Positions 7,733 to 16,554 of a DNA stretch of 64,000 nt are shown piece after piece. Origin of the DNA: Massilia aquatica (GTDB lineage: Bacteria > Pseudomonadota > Gammaproteobacteria > Burkholderiales > Burkholderiaceae_D). The DNA is taken from contig NZ_VVIW01000025.1 of NCBI RefSeq assembly GCF_011682045.1, positions 1 to 64,000 of the forward strand, in the 5' to 3' direction. Made by a program: the position numbers and the translations under genes. The notes beneath the pieces are model-generated. The model had not been told where the DNA came from. It searched no databases and saw only the letters and a program-made list of their open reading frames with translations. Position 1 is the stretch's first letter. Each line of letters starts with the position of its first letter.

Positions 7733-9280
7733 ATGACCGCCATTTCTCCCGTTTACAGCAGTACCACGGTGCCGCTGCGCAGTCCTGCACCGGTTTCTCA
7801 ACGCACCGATGAGCAGGTCGTCCCGCGCCCGGTGTCCTCGACCATCGTCAGCCTCAGTCCGCAGAGCCTGTCTGCGTCCGCCGCTGGCCGCGCCGCCCTG
7901 CATTGGGAAGCGGCGGCGCAGGATGGCGTCAGCGCGCTGATGGCCGCGAATGTCGGCGCGCGCTCGGCGGCGGGCCGCTTCAGCGGACTGGGCGCGGCCT
8001 TGCTGTCCCAGTTTCGCGGCGAGGCCGGCAACATGTCCCAATCGGTCCAGCTGGCCCCGTCCGCCGCGCCAGCGTCGCCTTATGGCGTCGCGGCCGCGCC
8101 GCCATCCCTGCATGGCCAGGGCAACGACAAGATAGCGCTCAGCATTACCACCAAGAGCGGGGTCGAGCTCACCCTGGCGCTGGATAACACCGACAATGGA
8201 CTGGCGGTGCGCATGAACAGCAGCGCCGAACTGAGCGATGCCGAGCGCAGCGCGCTGGCCGGCCTGGCCGCCGGCTTCCAGGAGGCCATCGACGGCATGA
8301 CGCAGGAGCCGCCCTCGGTCAGGCTGCAAGGCTTGACGCAGTTCAATTCGACAGTGCTGGCCTCGGTCGACCTGCGCGCCACCATCAAGCTCGCCAGCGA
8401 CCCGGAAGCGACCCAGTCGCTGGCCTTCCACGCCGACGGCGCGCAGCGCAAGGTCAGCCTGAGCGGACCGTCCGGCACGGCCTCGGTCAGCGTCGATACC
8501 GGCAATCTGGCGGGACTGGGCAGCCCGGAACAGCAAGCCCGGGCGCTGGCCAGCCATCTCAAGCAATTCGACCAGGCGGCGGTGCGGGGCAGGGCCGATG
8601 CTGGCCTGATGAGCATGTTCAAGGAAGCCTTCACAGGCTTGAACAGCAATGTCGGGGCCGCGCAGCCGCGCAACGGGGCTGGCGCGGGCGGCAAGTGGGA
8701 GCTGGCGGCGGGCGACCGCGCCGCGCTGAGCGGGCTGGCCGACTTCAGCGCCTCGCTCAGCCAGGCGTCGAATGCGATCAATCCGATGCGTCCGAGCGAA
8801 CAGGACAGCTTTGCCTACGAGGTGTCGCAGAGCACCGATGTGGGCGGGCGCAGCCAGGGCGAGCGTACCATCTCGCAGCAGCAGAAGTCCGAGTTGAACG
8901 CCAGCTTCCATACGCCGAGCACGCCGGGCGCCACGCTCAGGCTCGATTACGATGAACAATCGCAGAACTACGATTACCATCAGATCAAGGATGCGGCCAG
9001 CAGCGAGATGAACCTGGCCTACAGCGACGGCCACCTGGTCAAGGCCACGCTCAGTCAGTCCGCCAGCCAGTCGGCCCGGGTGATGAGCTATGCGATGGGC
9101 AAGCTGGTGTCCGATAGCGTCACGCCGGGCCAGCAAGCGCTCCAGCGCGACTTGCTGGCGGCGCTGGCGCCGTACCTGACCGGCAACACCCGCTTGAGCG
9201 AGGAGCAAAGGGACGACCAGCGCCAGCAGTCGTTGACCGGCTTGAGCGCGCAGGTGCTGTTGAAGGCGTATCCGGACTGA
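7733..9280 (+). CDS. Large hypothetical protein, Ser/Ala/Gln-rich
   Basis: The 515-residue product from the ATG at 7733 has no signal peptide or membrane helix. A TTG upstream at 7679 is in frame but unsupported. The first 120 residues are low complexity. Residues about 130-270 look like a strand-rich domain (KIALSITTKSGVELTLAL, then SVDLRATIKLAS). The C-terminal third is polar with many Gln/Ser. I recall similar proteins as uncharacterised in Oxalobacteraceae, but no family can be named. Composition resembles secreted or surface proteins exported without a cleaved signal, which is speculation. It is divergent from tatD and convergent with the histidine kinase gene, so it is transcribed alone. 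Confidence 0.6.
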   Translation: MTAISPVYSSTTVPLRSPAPVSQRTDEQVVPRPVSSTIVSLSPQSLSASAAGRAALHWEAAAQDGVSALMAANVGARSAAGRFSGLGAALLSQFRGEAGNMSQSVQLAPSAAPASPYGVAAAPPSLHGQGNDKIALSITTKSGVELTLALDNTDNGLAVRMNSSAELSDAERSALAGLAAGFQEAIDGMTQEPPSVRLQGLTQFNSTVLASVDLRATIKLASDPEATQSLAFHADGAQRKVSLSGPSGTASVSVDTGNLAGLGSPEQQARALASHLKQFDQAAVRGRADAGLMSMFKEAFTGLNSNVGAAQPRNGAGAGGKWELAAGDRAALSGLADFSASLSQASNAINPMRPSEQDSFAYEVSQSTDVGGRSQGERTISQQQKSELNASFHTPSTPGATLRLDYDEQSQNYDYHQIKDAASSEMNLAYSDGHLVKATLSQSASQSARVMSYAMGKLVSDSVTPGQQALQRDLLAALAPYLTGNTRLSEEQRDDQRQQSLTGLSAQVLLKAYPD

Positions 9281-9306
9281 CATCCGCGCCAGCGCGTCCC
9301 GGCCGC

Positions 9307-11700
9307 CTACCTGACGGCGCCGCGTAGTGCCTGTTCGAGTTCGGCAAGCACGACCGGTTTGACCAGGTGATGGGCGAAGCCGGCCCCTTTCGACAAGACC
9401 CGGTCATGCGCCTGGCTGTAGCCGGTGAGCGCGATCAGGATCGCCTGCGCATGCGCTGGTTCACTGCGAATATGCCTGGCCAGTTCGTAGCCATTCATGC
9501 CCGGCAGGCCAATGTCGAGAATGAAGGCGTCGAACTGGCTGGACGCGGCCAGCGCCAGCGCTTCGCGCCCGTCGGCGGCAACCAGCACAGCATGGCCGCA
9601 GGCGTGCAGCAGGGTGGCCAGCGATTGACCGGCGTCGCGGTTGTCATCGACGACCATGATGCGCAGCGGCGCGACCGGGGCCGGTGCCGGTTCCGCATCG
9701 GCCAGGTGCGGCGGCGCAAGCTGCGCCATGCATGGCAGCGTGATCACAAAAATGCTGCCCATATCCGTGCCCTCGCTGCGCGTTTCGATCGTGCCGCCGT
9801 GCATCGTCAGCAGGCTCCTGACCAGCGCCAGGCCCAGTCCCAGCCCGCCCTGGGCCCGGTCCGAGGTGCGGCGGCCCTGGGTGAACAGGTCGAACAGGTG
9901 GGGCAGCAAGGCCGGCTCGATACCGATCCCGTTGTCCTGCACGCTGATGCGCACCTTGCCCGCGTCCACCTCCACCGTCAGCGCGATGCGGCCCCCTTGC
10001 GGGGTGTATTTCGCCGCGTTATTGAGCAGATTGCTCAAGGTTTGCACCAGGCGCGTGCGGTCACCCGAGACGGTGGCCTTGACGCTGCTAAAATGTAAAG
10101 ACAATACGTGTCCGCGCGCGTCCAGCAGCGGCCGGGCCTGTTCCACCGCCGCTTGCACGATCGACTCGACATCGAGGCATTCCTCGTCCAGTTCGATCAG
10201 GCCGCGGGTCACGCGCGAGACGTCGAGCAGGTCGTCGATCAGGTTGGTCATGTGCTTGACCTGGCGCAAGATGATTTCGCTGGTGGCGCGCACGCGCTCC
10301 GGATTGGTGCCGGCGAAGCGCAGCACCTCGGCCGCCGTGCTGATCGGGGCCAGCGGGTTGCGCAATTCGTGGGCCAGCATGGCCAGGAATTCGTCCTTGC
10401 GCCGGTCGGCCTTGCGCAGTTCCTCCTCGGCGTGAACGCGCTCGCTGATGTCGATCGCAATCCCGCGCACGGCGTAGGCGGCGCCGGCCGTGTCGCAGCG
10501 CACCCGGCCGCGCACGTCGATCCAGATCAGGGCGCCATTGTCGGGACGCACGAAGCGCACCGTGACCTCGAAGCGCGATTGCTGCGCCAGCGCACGTGCG
10601 CGCGCTTCGTCCAATGTGGACCGGTCTTGCGGGTGGACGTGACTGTCGACGAAGCCACGGCTATTCGACTGCAGGCCCAGCACCTGTGAGGCGTTCTCGG
10701 ACAGGTACAGTTCGTCCGTTGCCATGTCCCAGTCCCACACCACCATTTTTGCCGCCAGCAAGCCTTCGTTGAGCCGGTCGGTGCTTTCGCGCTCCGCCTC
10801 GCGCGCGTCATGCGCTTCAGTCACATCGTAGCCCTGCGCGAAGATGCCGAGAATGCTGCCGTCCTCGGCCCGGTAGGCCTGGTACGACAAGTCGATGAAG
10901 CGTTCTTCGGTCGGCCCGTTGGCTTCGCGCTGGACGTTGAGCCGCATCCCGTACGTTTTCCACGCTTCGCCGGTGGTGTACACCTGCGCCAGGCGTTCTT
11001 CGAAGCCTTGTCCGCGCACCTCGGGCAGTGCTTGCCAGACCGGCTTGCCGATGAGCTCACGGTGGCCGACCAGCTGGTAGTAGGACTCGTTGGCCATTTC
11101 GAACACGTGGTCCGCCCCGGTCAGCACGGCGACAAAGCCGGGGGCCTGGTTGAACAGGTTGCGCAAGTGGCCGCGCTCGTCTTTCACGACCCGCATCATC
11201 GCTTCGTGCATTTGCGCGCGGTTGAACTCGTCCGTTCGGGCGATCGCACTCCCGCCCAGCGCGACCGCCGCGCTTTGCGTGCGGCGGTCGAACCGGTACA
11301 GATCGGTCACGTCGATCGCATTCTGATACACAAACGCCACGCTGCCGTCATCCCTGAGGGCCGGGGTGTGCACGGCATTCCAGAAGCGTTCCTGGAACAC
11401 CGTGCCCGTTTCGGTCTCGACCGGCACCGAGTAGCGCAGGAAGGGGGTGGTGTGCGGCCGTTTGGTGGCCATGGCGGTTTCGAGCGAGGCCTTGACTTCG
11501 GCGATGTTGGTCGAGCCGGCATCATCCGGGTTTTCCGGAAACGCATCGAACACGTACAGCCCGACGATCTGCTCCTTGGTCCGCCGCACGCTGCGCAGGT
11601 ACGCATCGTTGGCATCGATGATCGTGAGATCGGGCGCCATCACCAGATAGGGGTAAGGCGATGAACGGAAGAGCAGGAAGTGGTCGGGAGGCGCATGCAT
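9307..11700 (-). CDS. Hybrid sensor histidine kinase with three PAS domains and a receiver
   Basis: The 797-residue protein has no membrane segment, so it senses a cytoplasmic signal. Domains in order are PAS at about 10-135, PAS at 178-298, a PAS/PAC at 310-425, a HisKA domain with the phospho-accepting His444 in MLAHELRNP, a HATPase with NLLNNAAKYTP, DNGIGIEP and GLGLGLAL, and a C-terminal receiver with Asp729 in FILDIGLPG plus the conserved Thr and Lys. All catalytic motifs are intact. No separate response regulator with an output domain is nearby, so it must act through a distant phosphotransfer or regulator. It converges with the 7733-9280 gene (26-base gap). Confidence 0.9.
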   Translation of the reverse strand: MHAPPDHFLLFRSSPYPYLVMAPDLTIIDANDAYLRSVRRTKEQIVGLYVFDAFPENPDDAGSTNIAEVKASLETAMATKRPHTTPFLRYSVPVETETGTVFQERFWNAVHTPALRDDGSVAFVYQNAIDVTDLYRFDRRTQSAAVALGGSAIARTDEFNRAQMHEAMMRVVKDERGHLRNLFNQAPGFVAVLTGADHVFEMANESYYQLVGHRELIGKPVWQALPEVRGQGFEERLAQVYTTGEAWKTYGMRLNVQREANGPTEERFIDLSYQAYRAEDGSILGIFAQGYDVTEAHDAREAERESTDRLNEGLLAAKMVVWDWDMATDELYLSENASQVLGLQSNSRGFVDSHVHPQDRSTLDEARARALAQQSRFEVTVRFVRPDNGALIWIDVRGRVRCDTAGAAYAVRGIAIDISERVHAEEELRKADRRKDEFLAMLAHELRNPLAPISTAAEVLRFAGTNPERVRATSEIILRQVKHMTNLIDDLLDVSRVTRGLIELDEECLDVESIVQAAVEQARPLLDARGHVLSLHFSSVKATVSGDRTRLVQTLSNLLNNAAKYTPQGGRIALTVEVDAGKVRISVQDNGIGIEPALLPHLFDLFTQGRRTSDRAQGGLGLGLALVRSLLTMHGGTIETRSEGTDMGSIFVITLPCMAQLAPPHLADAEPAPAPVAPLRIMVVDDNRDAGQSLATLLHACGHAVLVAADGREALALAASSQFDAFILDIGLPGMNGYELARHIRSEPAHAQAILIALTGYSQAHDRVLSKGAGFAHHLVKPVVLAELEQALRGAVR

Positions 11701-11936
11701 CTCTCATCTTGCCATAATTTATGGGGCGCACGAACGAGGCACCGGGCCAATTCCCGGCATCGGGCGGCGCAATGCACTTTGTTGTGTATTGTCTACCGAA
11801 CTCTTCCCCAAAACCGTTGATTTAACGGCATACTTAACTCGTCAGCAGCGTTTCCCCGCGCCTGGCGGCAGCATGCCCGGGCGCTGGCCGCAAGGTCGTA
11901 TCACGTTTCCCCACCTTATCCGGACTGGAGTGACTC

Positions 11937-13319
11937 ATGAACGCGAACACCGCGGGCGCGCCTGCGCTCAAGCAGGCTTTGAGCACTTTTCAATTGTGGG
12001 GCATCGCCGTCGGGCTGGTCATTTCCGGCGAGTATTTCGGCTGGAGCTACGGCTGGGCCTCGGCCGGCACCCTCGGCTTCGCCGTGACGGCGATCTTCAT
12101 CGCCGCCATGTACACCACCTTCATCTTCAGCTTCACCGAGCTGACGACGTCGATTCCCCATGCCGGCGGGCCGTTTGCCTACAGCAAGCGCGCTTTCGGG
12201 CCGGTGGGCGGCTACATTGCCGGGGCCGCCACGCTGATCGAGTTCGTGTTCGCCCCGCCCGCCATCGCCCTGGCCATCGGCGCCTACCTGAACGTGCAGT
12301 TCCCGGCGCTCGATCCCAAGCTGGTGGCGGTCGGGGCGTATGTGATCTTCATGACCATGAACATCATCGGGGTGCAGGTGGCGGCCACGCTGGAGCTGAT
12401 GCTGGCGCTGCTGGCCATCTTCGAGTTGCTGGTGTTTATGGGCGTGGTGGCGCCGGGTTTTTCGCTCGTCAATTTCACCAAGGGCGGCTGGGCCGGGCAG
12501 GACAGCTTCAGCATGGCCGCCGTTCCCGGCATGTTCGCCGCCATTCCGTTTGCGATCTGGTTTTTCCTCGCCATCGAGGGCGTGGCCATGGCCGCCGAAG
12601 AAGCCAGGGACCCGCGCCGCTCGATTCCCATCGCGTATGTGAGCGGCATCCTGACCCTGGTGGTGCTGGCCCTGGGCGTGATGCTGTTCGCGGGCGGGGC
12701 GGGCGACTGGACCAGGCTGGCCAATATCAACGACCCACTGCCGCAGGCGATGAAGATGATCGTCGGCGGCAGCAGCGGCTGGCTGCATATGCTGGTGTGG
12801 CTGGGCTTGTTCGGACTGATTGCATCGTTTCACGGGATTATCTTCGGCTATTCGCGCCAGATTTTCGCACTCGCCCGCGAAGGCTATCTGCCGCATTATT
12901 TCGCCAAAATCCACCCGCGTTTCAAGACCCCGCACCGGGCCGTGCTGGCCGGCGGAGTGGTCGGGATCGCCGCTATCTACAGCGACGAGCTGATCAAGAT
13001 CGGCGGACAGACCCTGACCGCCAATATCGTCACCATGTCGGTGTTCGGGGCGATTACGATGTATATCGTCAGCATGCTGGCGCTGTTCAAACTGCGCCGC
13101 AGCGAGCCGGACATGGCGCGGCCGTTCAGCGCGCCGCTGTATCCGTATTTTCCGCTGTTCGCCTTGCTCGGGGCACTGGTCTGCCTGGGGACGATGGTGT
13201 ACTACAACTTCGTCATGGCGCTGGTGTTCGCCGGCTTGCTGCTGGCCGGCTACGCGGTGTTCCTGGCGACAGCGGGACGGCGCGCGGCGCTGGCCGCGCC
13301 GCAGGTCGAGCGTGCCTGA
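11937..13319 (+). CDS. Ethanolamine-type amino acid/amine permease (APC superfamily)
   Basis: The 460-residue, twelve-helix APC transporter starts with the conserved GISVGL-like segment (LWGIAVGLVISGEYFGWSYGW) that is typical of the proton-driven ethanolamine permease family. Other family features are IPHAGGPFAYSKRAFGP and GIIFGYSRQIFALAREGYLP. The ATG at 11937 has a GGAG eight bases upstream. No ethanolamine ammonia-lyase genes (eutBC) lie nearby, so the substrate assignment rests on family resemblance only. Other small amines or amino acids remain possible. Inner-membrane location is certain from the hydrophobic profile. Confidence 0.8.
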   Translation: MNANTAGAPALKQALSTFQLWGIAVGLVISGEYFGWSYGWASAGTLGFAVTAIFIAAMYTTFIFSFTELTTSIPHAGGPFAYSKRAFGPVGGYIAGAATLIEFVFAPPAIALAIGAYLNVQFPALDPKLVAVGAYVIFMTMNIIGVQVAATLELMLALLAIFELLVFMGVVAPGFSLVNFTKGGWAGQDSFSMAAVPGMFAAIPFAIWFFLAIEGVAMAAEEARDPRRSIPIAYVSGILTLVVLALGVMLFAGGAGDWTRLANINDPLPQAMKMIVGGSSGWLHMLVWLGLFGLIASFHGIIFGYSRQIFALAREGYLPHYFAKIHPRFKTPHRAVLAGGVVGIAAIYSDELIKIGGQTLTANIVTMSVFGAITMYIVSMLALFKLRRSEPDMARPFSAPLYPYFPLFALLGALVCLGTMVYYNFVMALVFAGLLLAGYAVFLATAGRRAALAAPQVERA

Positions 13320-13343
13320 GGGTAATGTCCGTGTCGAATGCCT

Positions 13344-14011
13344 CTACGCGTTATCGAAGTACTCGACATACTTGAGCAGCAGATGGCAGCGCCCGGCGCC
13401 CAGTTGCGCCAGGCGCGCCGCCCTGGCTTGGGCGTCCGCGCAGTTGTAGAGGCGCGCCAGATCGCGTCCCAGCGCCTGCGCCGCCTCGACCTGCAGCGGC
13501 GCAGCGCGGCGGAAGCCGATGCAGGCGGCGCCCATGCCGAACAGGGTGTAGTCGTAGCGCTCGCGTAACAGTTCGGCCAGGGCGTGGGATCGGCGTTGAT
13601 GGCGTCGATGGCGCCGAGTTCCTCGTCCTCGATGGTGATGCCGCGCGCGCAGGCGGCGGCGAAATCGGACCCGGTGCACAGTTTCCTGAAATTTCCTTCG
13701 AGAATGAAGAACTCGGAAGGGGTGGCCAGGTCGCCCAGGTACTCGCCGTTGTCGTAGGCTGCAGGGTCGAGTTTGCTGGTGTCGTAGCCGTCGCTGTCGT
13801 CCAGGCGCAGGCTGGAGACGGCGTGTCCCGAGGTATATTCGGACTGGCCGAGGTCGTCGAGCGTCAACAAGATCATGGTGCCAGGGTGGCGTGCGGCCTG
13901 CTCGTCGGCCACATCCATGAGGGCGGCGAAGGAATCGATGTCGCTGATCAGCAGGCCGTTGCAGGTCATGGGCACGCGGGTGTCGTCAGCGTCGAGCTGT
14001 TTAATGTTCAT
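13344..14011 (-). pseudogene. Hypothetical protein with apparent single-base frameshift
   Basis: Translation from the ATG at 14011 is coherent for about 140 residues (MNIKQLDADDTRVPM to DAINADPTP) and then degenerates. The adjacent frame continues sensibly with LAELLRERYDYTLFGMGAACIGFRR and ends at 13344. Adding one G to the GGG at 13586-13588 joins the two frames to give a product of about 222 residues. The junction fits a lost base in a short homopolymer, so either a sequencing error or a recent mutation is possible. No family was recognised; the protein looks soluble and acidic in its first half. It converges with the permease gene, 24 bases away. Confidence 0.55.
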
Positions 14012-14108
14012 GGTGGCGCTGGTTTGCTGAATCTGATTGATCGTCCGCCAACTGTATCATATTGGATCTTCGACAATTGCCGCAGCGCGCCGCTGAAGCT
14101 GCTGCCCG

Positions 14109-15581
14109 TCACTTGCCCGGTTTGACGGCCTTGAGCCGTTTCAGGCTGTCGTGCGCGTTCTGCGCTCCCGGATCGAGCTCGAGCGCGCGCTGGTAGCTGG
14201 CGACGGCCTCGTCCAGGCGGCCGTTCTTTTCATACGCTTCGGCCAGGCTGTCGAACACATTGCTGCTGGCCGGATATTGCGCCGCGTTGAACTGAAACAC
14301 GGCCAGGCTGTGTGCCAGCTTGCCCTGCGCCAGCATCTCGTAAGCCCAATTGTTGACCAACGCTTCGTCCAGCCTGAACTGCGGATCGGCGGCGCGCAGC
14401 TCCTGGTAGACCGCACCGATCTGTTCATAACCGCGTTGATCCAGAGCGGCCAGCAGCGCCGGCGGCACGCTGTAGATGGTCAGCGGGAAGGCGCGGTTCA
14501 GGGCGCGCCGGGCGATATCGTCCGAGCCGCTGTGCGAATTGGACATCAGCACCACACCGCGCCGCGTGTCCGGATCGAAGCCGATATAGGTGCGGTAGCC
14601 GGCGGTGCCGCCGTTATGCCAGACGATGTGCGAGCCGAATTTGTCGAGAATATGCCAGCCCAGGCCGATGTATTCGCCCGGCTGCGTGCCGATCGGGTGC
14701 TGCGGTTTGTGCGCGGCCTGCATGGCCGGATACAGCGGCGAATCAATCAGGCCCGCATTGGCGCCGACAAACCTGAGCAGGTCGGTGGTGCTCGAACGCA
14801 GCGCGCCCATGCCGGCCAGCGTCGGCATGTCCCAGTTCGGGGCCGCCTTGCCGGGCGCGCCGTAACCGGTCGCGAGGCGTTTTTTCAGGTCGGGGCCGAG
14901 AGTGATGGCGGTGCTGTCCATGCCCAGCGGCCTGGCGATGCGCTGGCCTACCAGGGTCTCGATATCGCTCCCCGCGCGCAGGCCCAGGATATGCCCGAGC
15001 AGGCCGACGCCGTAATTCGAATAGCCATACACCTCGCCGCTGGCGCGCACCGGCTCGTAGCTGCCGAGCGCCGCGTACATTTGCGCAACGCTGTAATCGG
15101 CAAACGGATTGCCGGGATTGGCCGGCGCCAGGTTCGCTGGCGTGCTCGGCAAACCCGACAGTTGCGCCGACAGTTCGCGCAAGGTGATCGGCTTGCCCTT
15201 GAAGTGCGGCGTCTTGACGCCGGCCGGCAGCCAGGCGCCGATCGGGTCGTCGAGCTTGACGTCGCCGCGCAGCACCATGTCGCTGAGCAGGGTGGCGGTG
15301 AACACCTTGGTGATCGAACCGATTTCATAAACCGTGTCGGCGCCGGCCGGGGCGCCGCCGATGCGCATGGCGCCGTACGAGATCACCCGGCTGCCGCGTG
15401 GATCGATCAGGCCGACCACCATGCCGCTGCCTTTTTTATCGATATCGACGCGCGCCTTCATCATGGCCAGGATCTCGGCGTCGCTGGCCGGGACCGGCGC
15501 TGCCGCATGTACGCTGGCGGCCAACAGGGCCAGAACACAAGTAGCTGCCAATGCAGGCCGGGTAAGTCGTGATGTTGTCAT
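14109..15581 (-). CDS. Secreted beta-lactamase-fold serine hydrolase with C-terminal TPRs
   Basis: The 490-residue protein has a signal peptide ending near residue 27 (ASVHAAAP). The class C beta-lactamase/DD-peptidase fold follows. The nucleophile motif SITK is at 89-92, Y-S-N at 187-189 and H-N-G-G at 322-325, so the catalytic triad is complete. From about residue 395 the chain becomes helical and ends in TPR units (NVFDSLAEAYEKNGRLDEAV and YQRALELDPG). This architecture is common in esterase- or peptidase-like members of the family and does not by itself mean antibiotic resistance. It is divergent from a secreted unknown protein at 15732. Periplasmic action is expected; the substrate is unknown. 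Confidence 0.85.
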   Translation of the reverse strand: MTTSRLTRPALAATCVLALLAASVHAAAPVPASDAEILAMMKARVDIDKKGSGMVVGLIDPRGSRVISYGAMRIGGAPAGADTVYEIGSITKVFTATLLSDMVLRGDVKLDDPIGAWLPAGVKTPHFKGKPITLRELSAQLSGLPSTPANLAPANPGNPFADYSVAQMYAALGSYEPVRASGEVYGYSNYGVGLLGHILGLRAGSDIETLVGQRIARPLGMDSTAITLGPDLKKRLATGYGAPGKAAPNWDMPTLAGMGALRSSTTDLLRFVGANAGLIDSPLYPAMQAAHKPQHPIGTQPGEYIGLGWHILDKFGSHIVWHNGGTAGYRTYIGFDPDTRRGVVLMSNSHSGSDDIARRALNRAFPLTIYSVPPALLAALDQRGYEQIGAVYQELRAADPQFRLDEALVNNWAYEMLAQGKLAHSLAVFQFNAAQYPASSNVFDSLAEAYEKNGRLDEAVASYQRALELDPGAQNAHDSLKRLKAVKPGK

Positions 15582-15731
15582 GGTCGTTGAAGGGGGAGCG
15601 TGGAGCGGCCGTTGCGCGGCTTGCAGTTTATCAGCAAGAATGGACTGTCGAATAGTTCCTTTTAGCCTGCCCGGTCAGCTTGCGGCGCGATAGAATGCCA
15701 CTGTTCTGCCACTGATAAAGGAAACAATTCG

Positions 15732-16445
15732 ATGATCTTGCGTTGCGCCGCAGTATGCATGGTATCGCTGGTGCTGTCCCGCCCGGCACTGGCACAGGAT
15801 ATTTCCGGCGTGCGGCTCGGCAGCACGCTGTCCGAAGCGAGCATCGCCATCAAGCGCGCCAACAAGGCGTACGCGATAAAGCCGCTCAAAGACGATGCGG
15901 GCAAGCTGAAGGGGCTGGCGGCGATGAGCCGCAGCGGGGAGACCGGCAGCTGGCAAGACGCCGTCGACGAGTTCGCGGTACTGCAAGATGCCGCTGGCCA
16001 GGTCTGGTACGTCGCGCGTTATCAGCGCATGCTTCCCGGTTCGCGGGTGAGCATGGAGGCGCTGCTCGAGTCGCTGACGAAAAAGTTCGGCGAGCCCGCC
16101 AAGCGCGTCGACGGCGGACGCTCGGCCTCCCGCATCTATGCCTGGGATACCGACAGCGGCGGCAAACCGGTCAGCGCGTCGCTCTGGGACAGCCCGTGCA
16201 ACGGCATCCGTTTCCACCGTTCGCCGATGACAGACGGATACCTCAGCGCGCCGAGCACCTTTCCCGGCGGATGCGGCACGCGCATTGTGCTCTCCGACTT
16301 TTTTGTCGAAGACGGCCTGGTTGAGCAGTTCACGTTGAGGATCATCAACGTCAAGACGGCCTACGATGCCATCTGGCGCACGGAAGTGCTACGCAACGCG
16401 CAGCGCGAGCGCGAGCGCAAAAATGGCGTCAAGCCGCAGATCTGA
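15732..16445 (+). CDS. Secreted hypothetical protein
   Basis: This 237-residue protein has a short signal peptide (cleavage near ALAQ-D at about residue 22) followed by DISGVRLGSTLSEA. A G-V-x-L-G-x-x-x-x-E-A start is often seen in periplasmic proteins with an SmpA/OmlA-like or similar small alpha-beta unit. A VEALLESL-x-K-K-F-G-E-P-like segment near 110-120 and two cysteines (in SPCNG and PGGCGT) follow. The C-terminus is basic and helical. The fold and function were not recognised. It is transcribed away from the beta-lactamase-fold gene and about 110 bases ahead of a secreted esterase. Confidence 0.65.
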   Translation: MILRCAAVCMVSLVLSRPALAQDISGVRLGSTLSEASIAIKRANKAYAIKPLKDDAGKLKGLAAMSRSGETGSWQDAVDEFAVLQDAAGQVWYVARYQRMLPGSRVSMEALLESLTKKFGEPAKRVDGGRSASRIYAWDTDSGGKPVSASLWDSPCNGIRFHRSPMTDGYLSAPSTFPGGCGTRIVLSDFFVEDGLVEQFTLRIINVKTAYDAIWRTEVLRNAQRERERKNGVKPQI

Positions 16446-16554
16446 GCTGCTGCCCGATTGCCGCCGCACTGGTGGTCCGGGGCGGGTGGGCCCAAGGTGT
16501 TGTATAGACAACGTTTTAGTGGCAGACTAGCGCTCTTCCGTTCATGGATTTCTT

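Noticed and set aside
14109-15581. Antibiotic-resistance AmpC enzyme
   Set aside because: Fold and motifs match, but the TPR tail and divergent context fit the broad esterase/peptidase group better.
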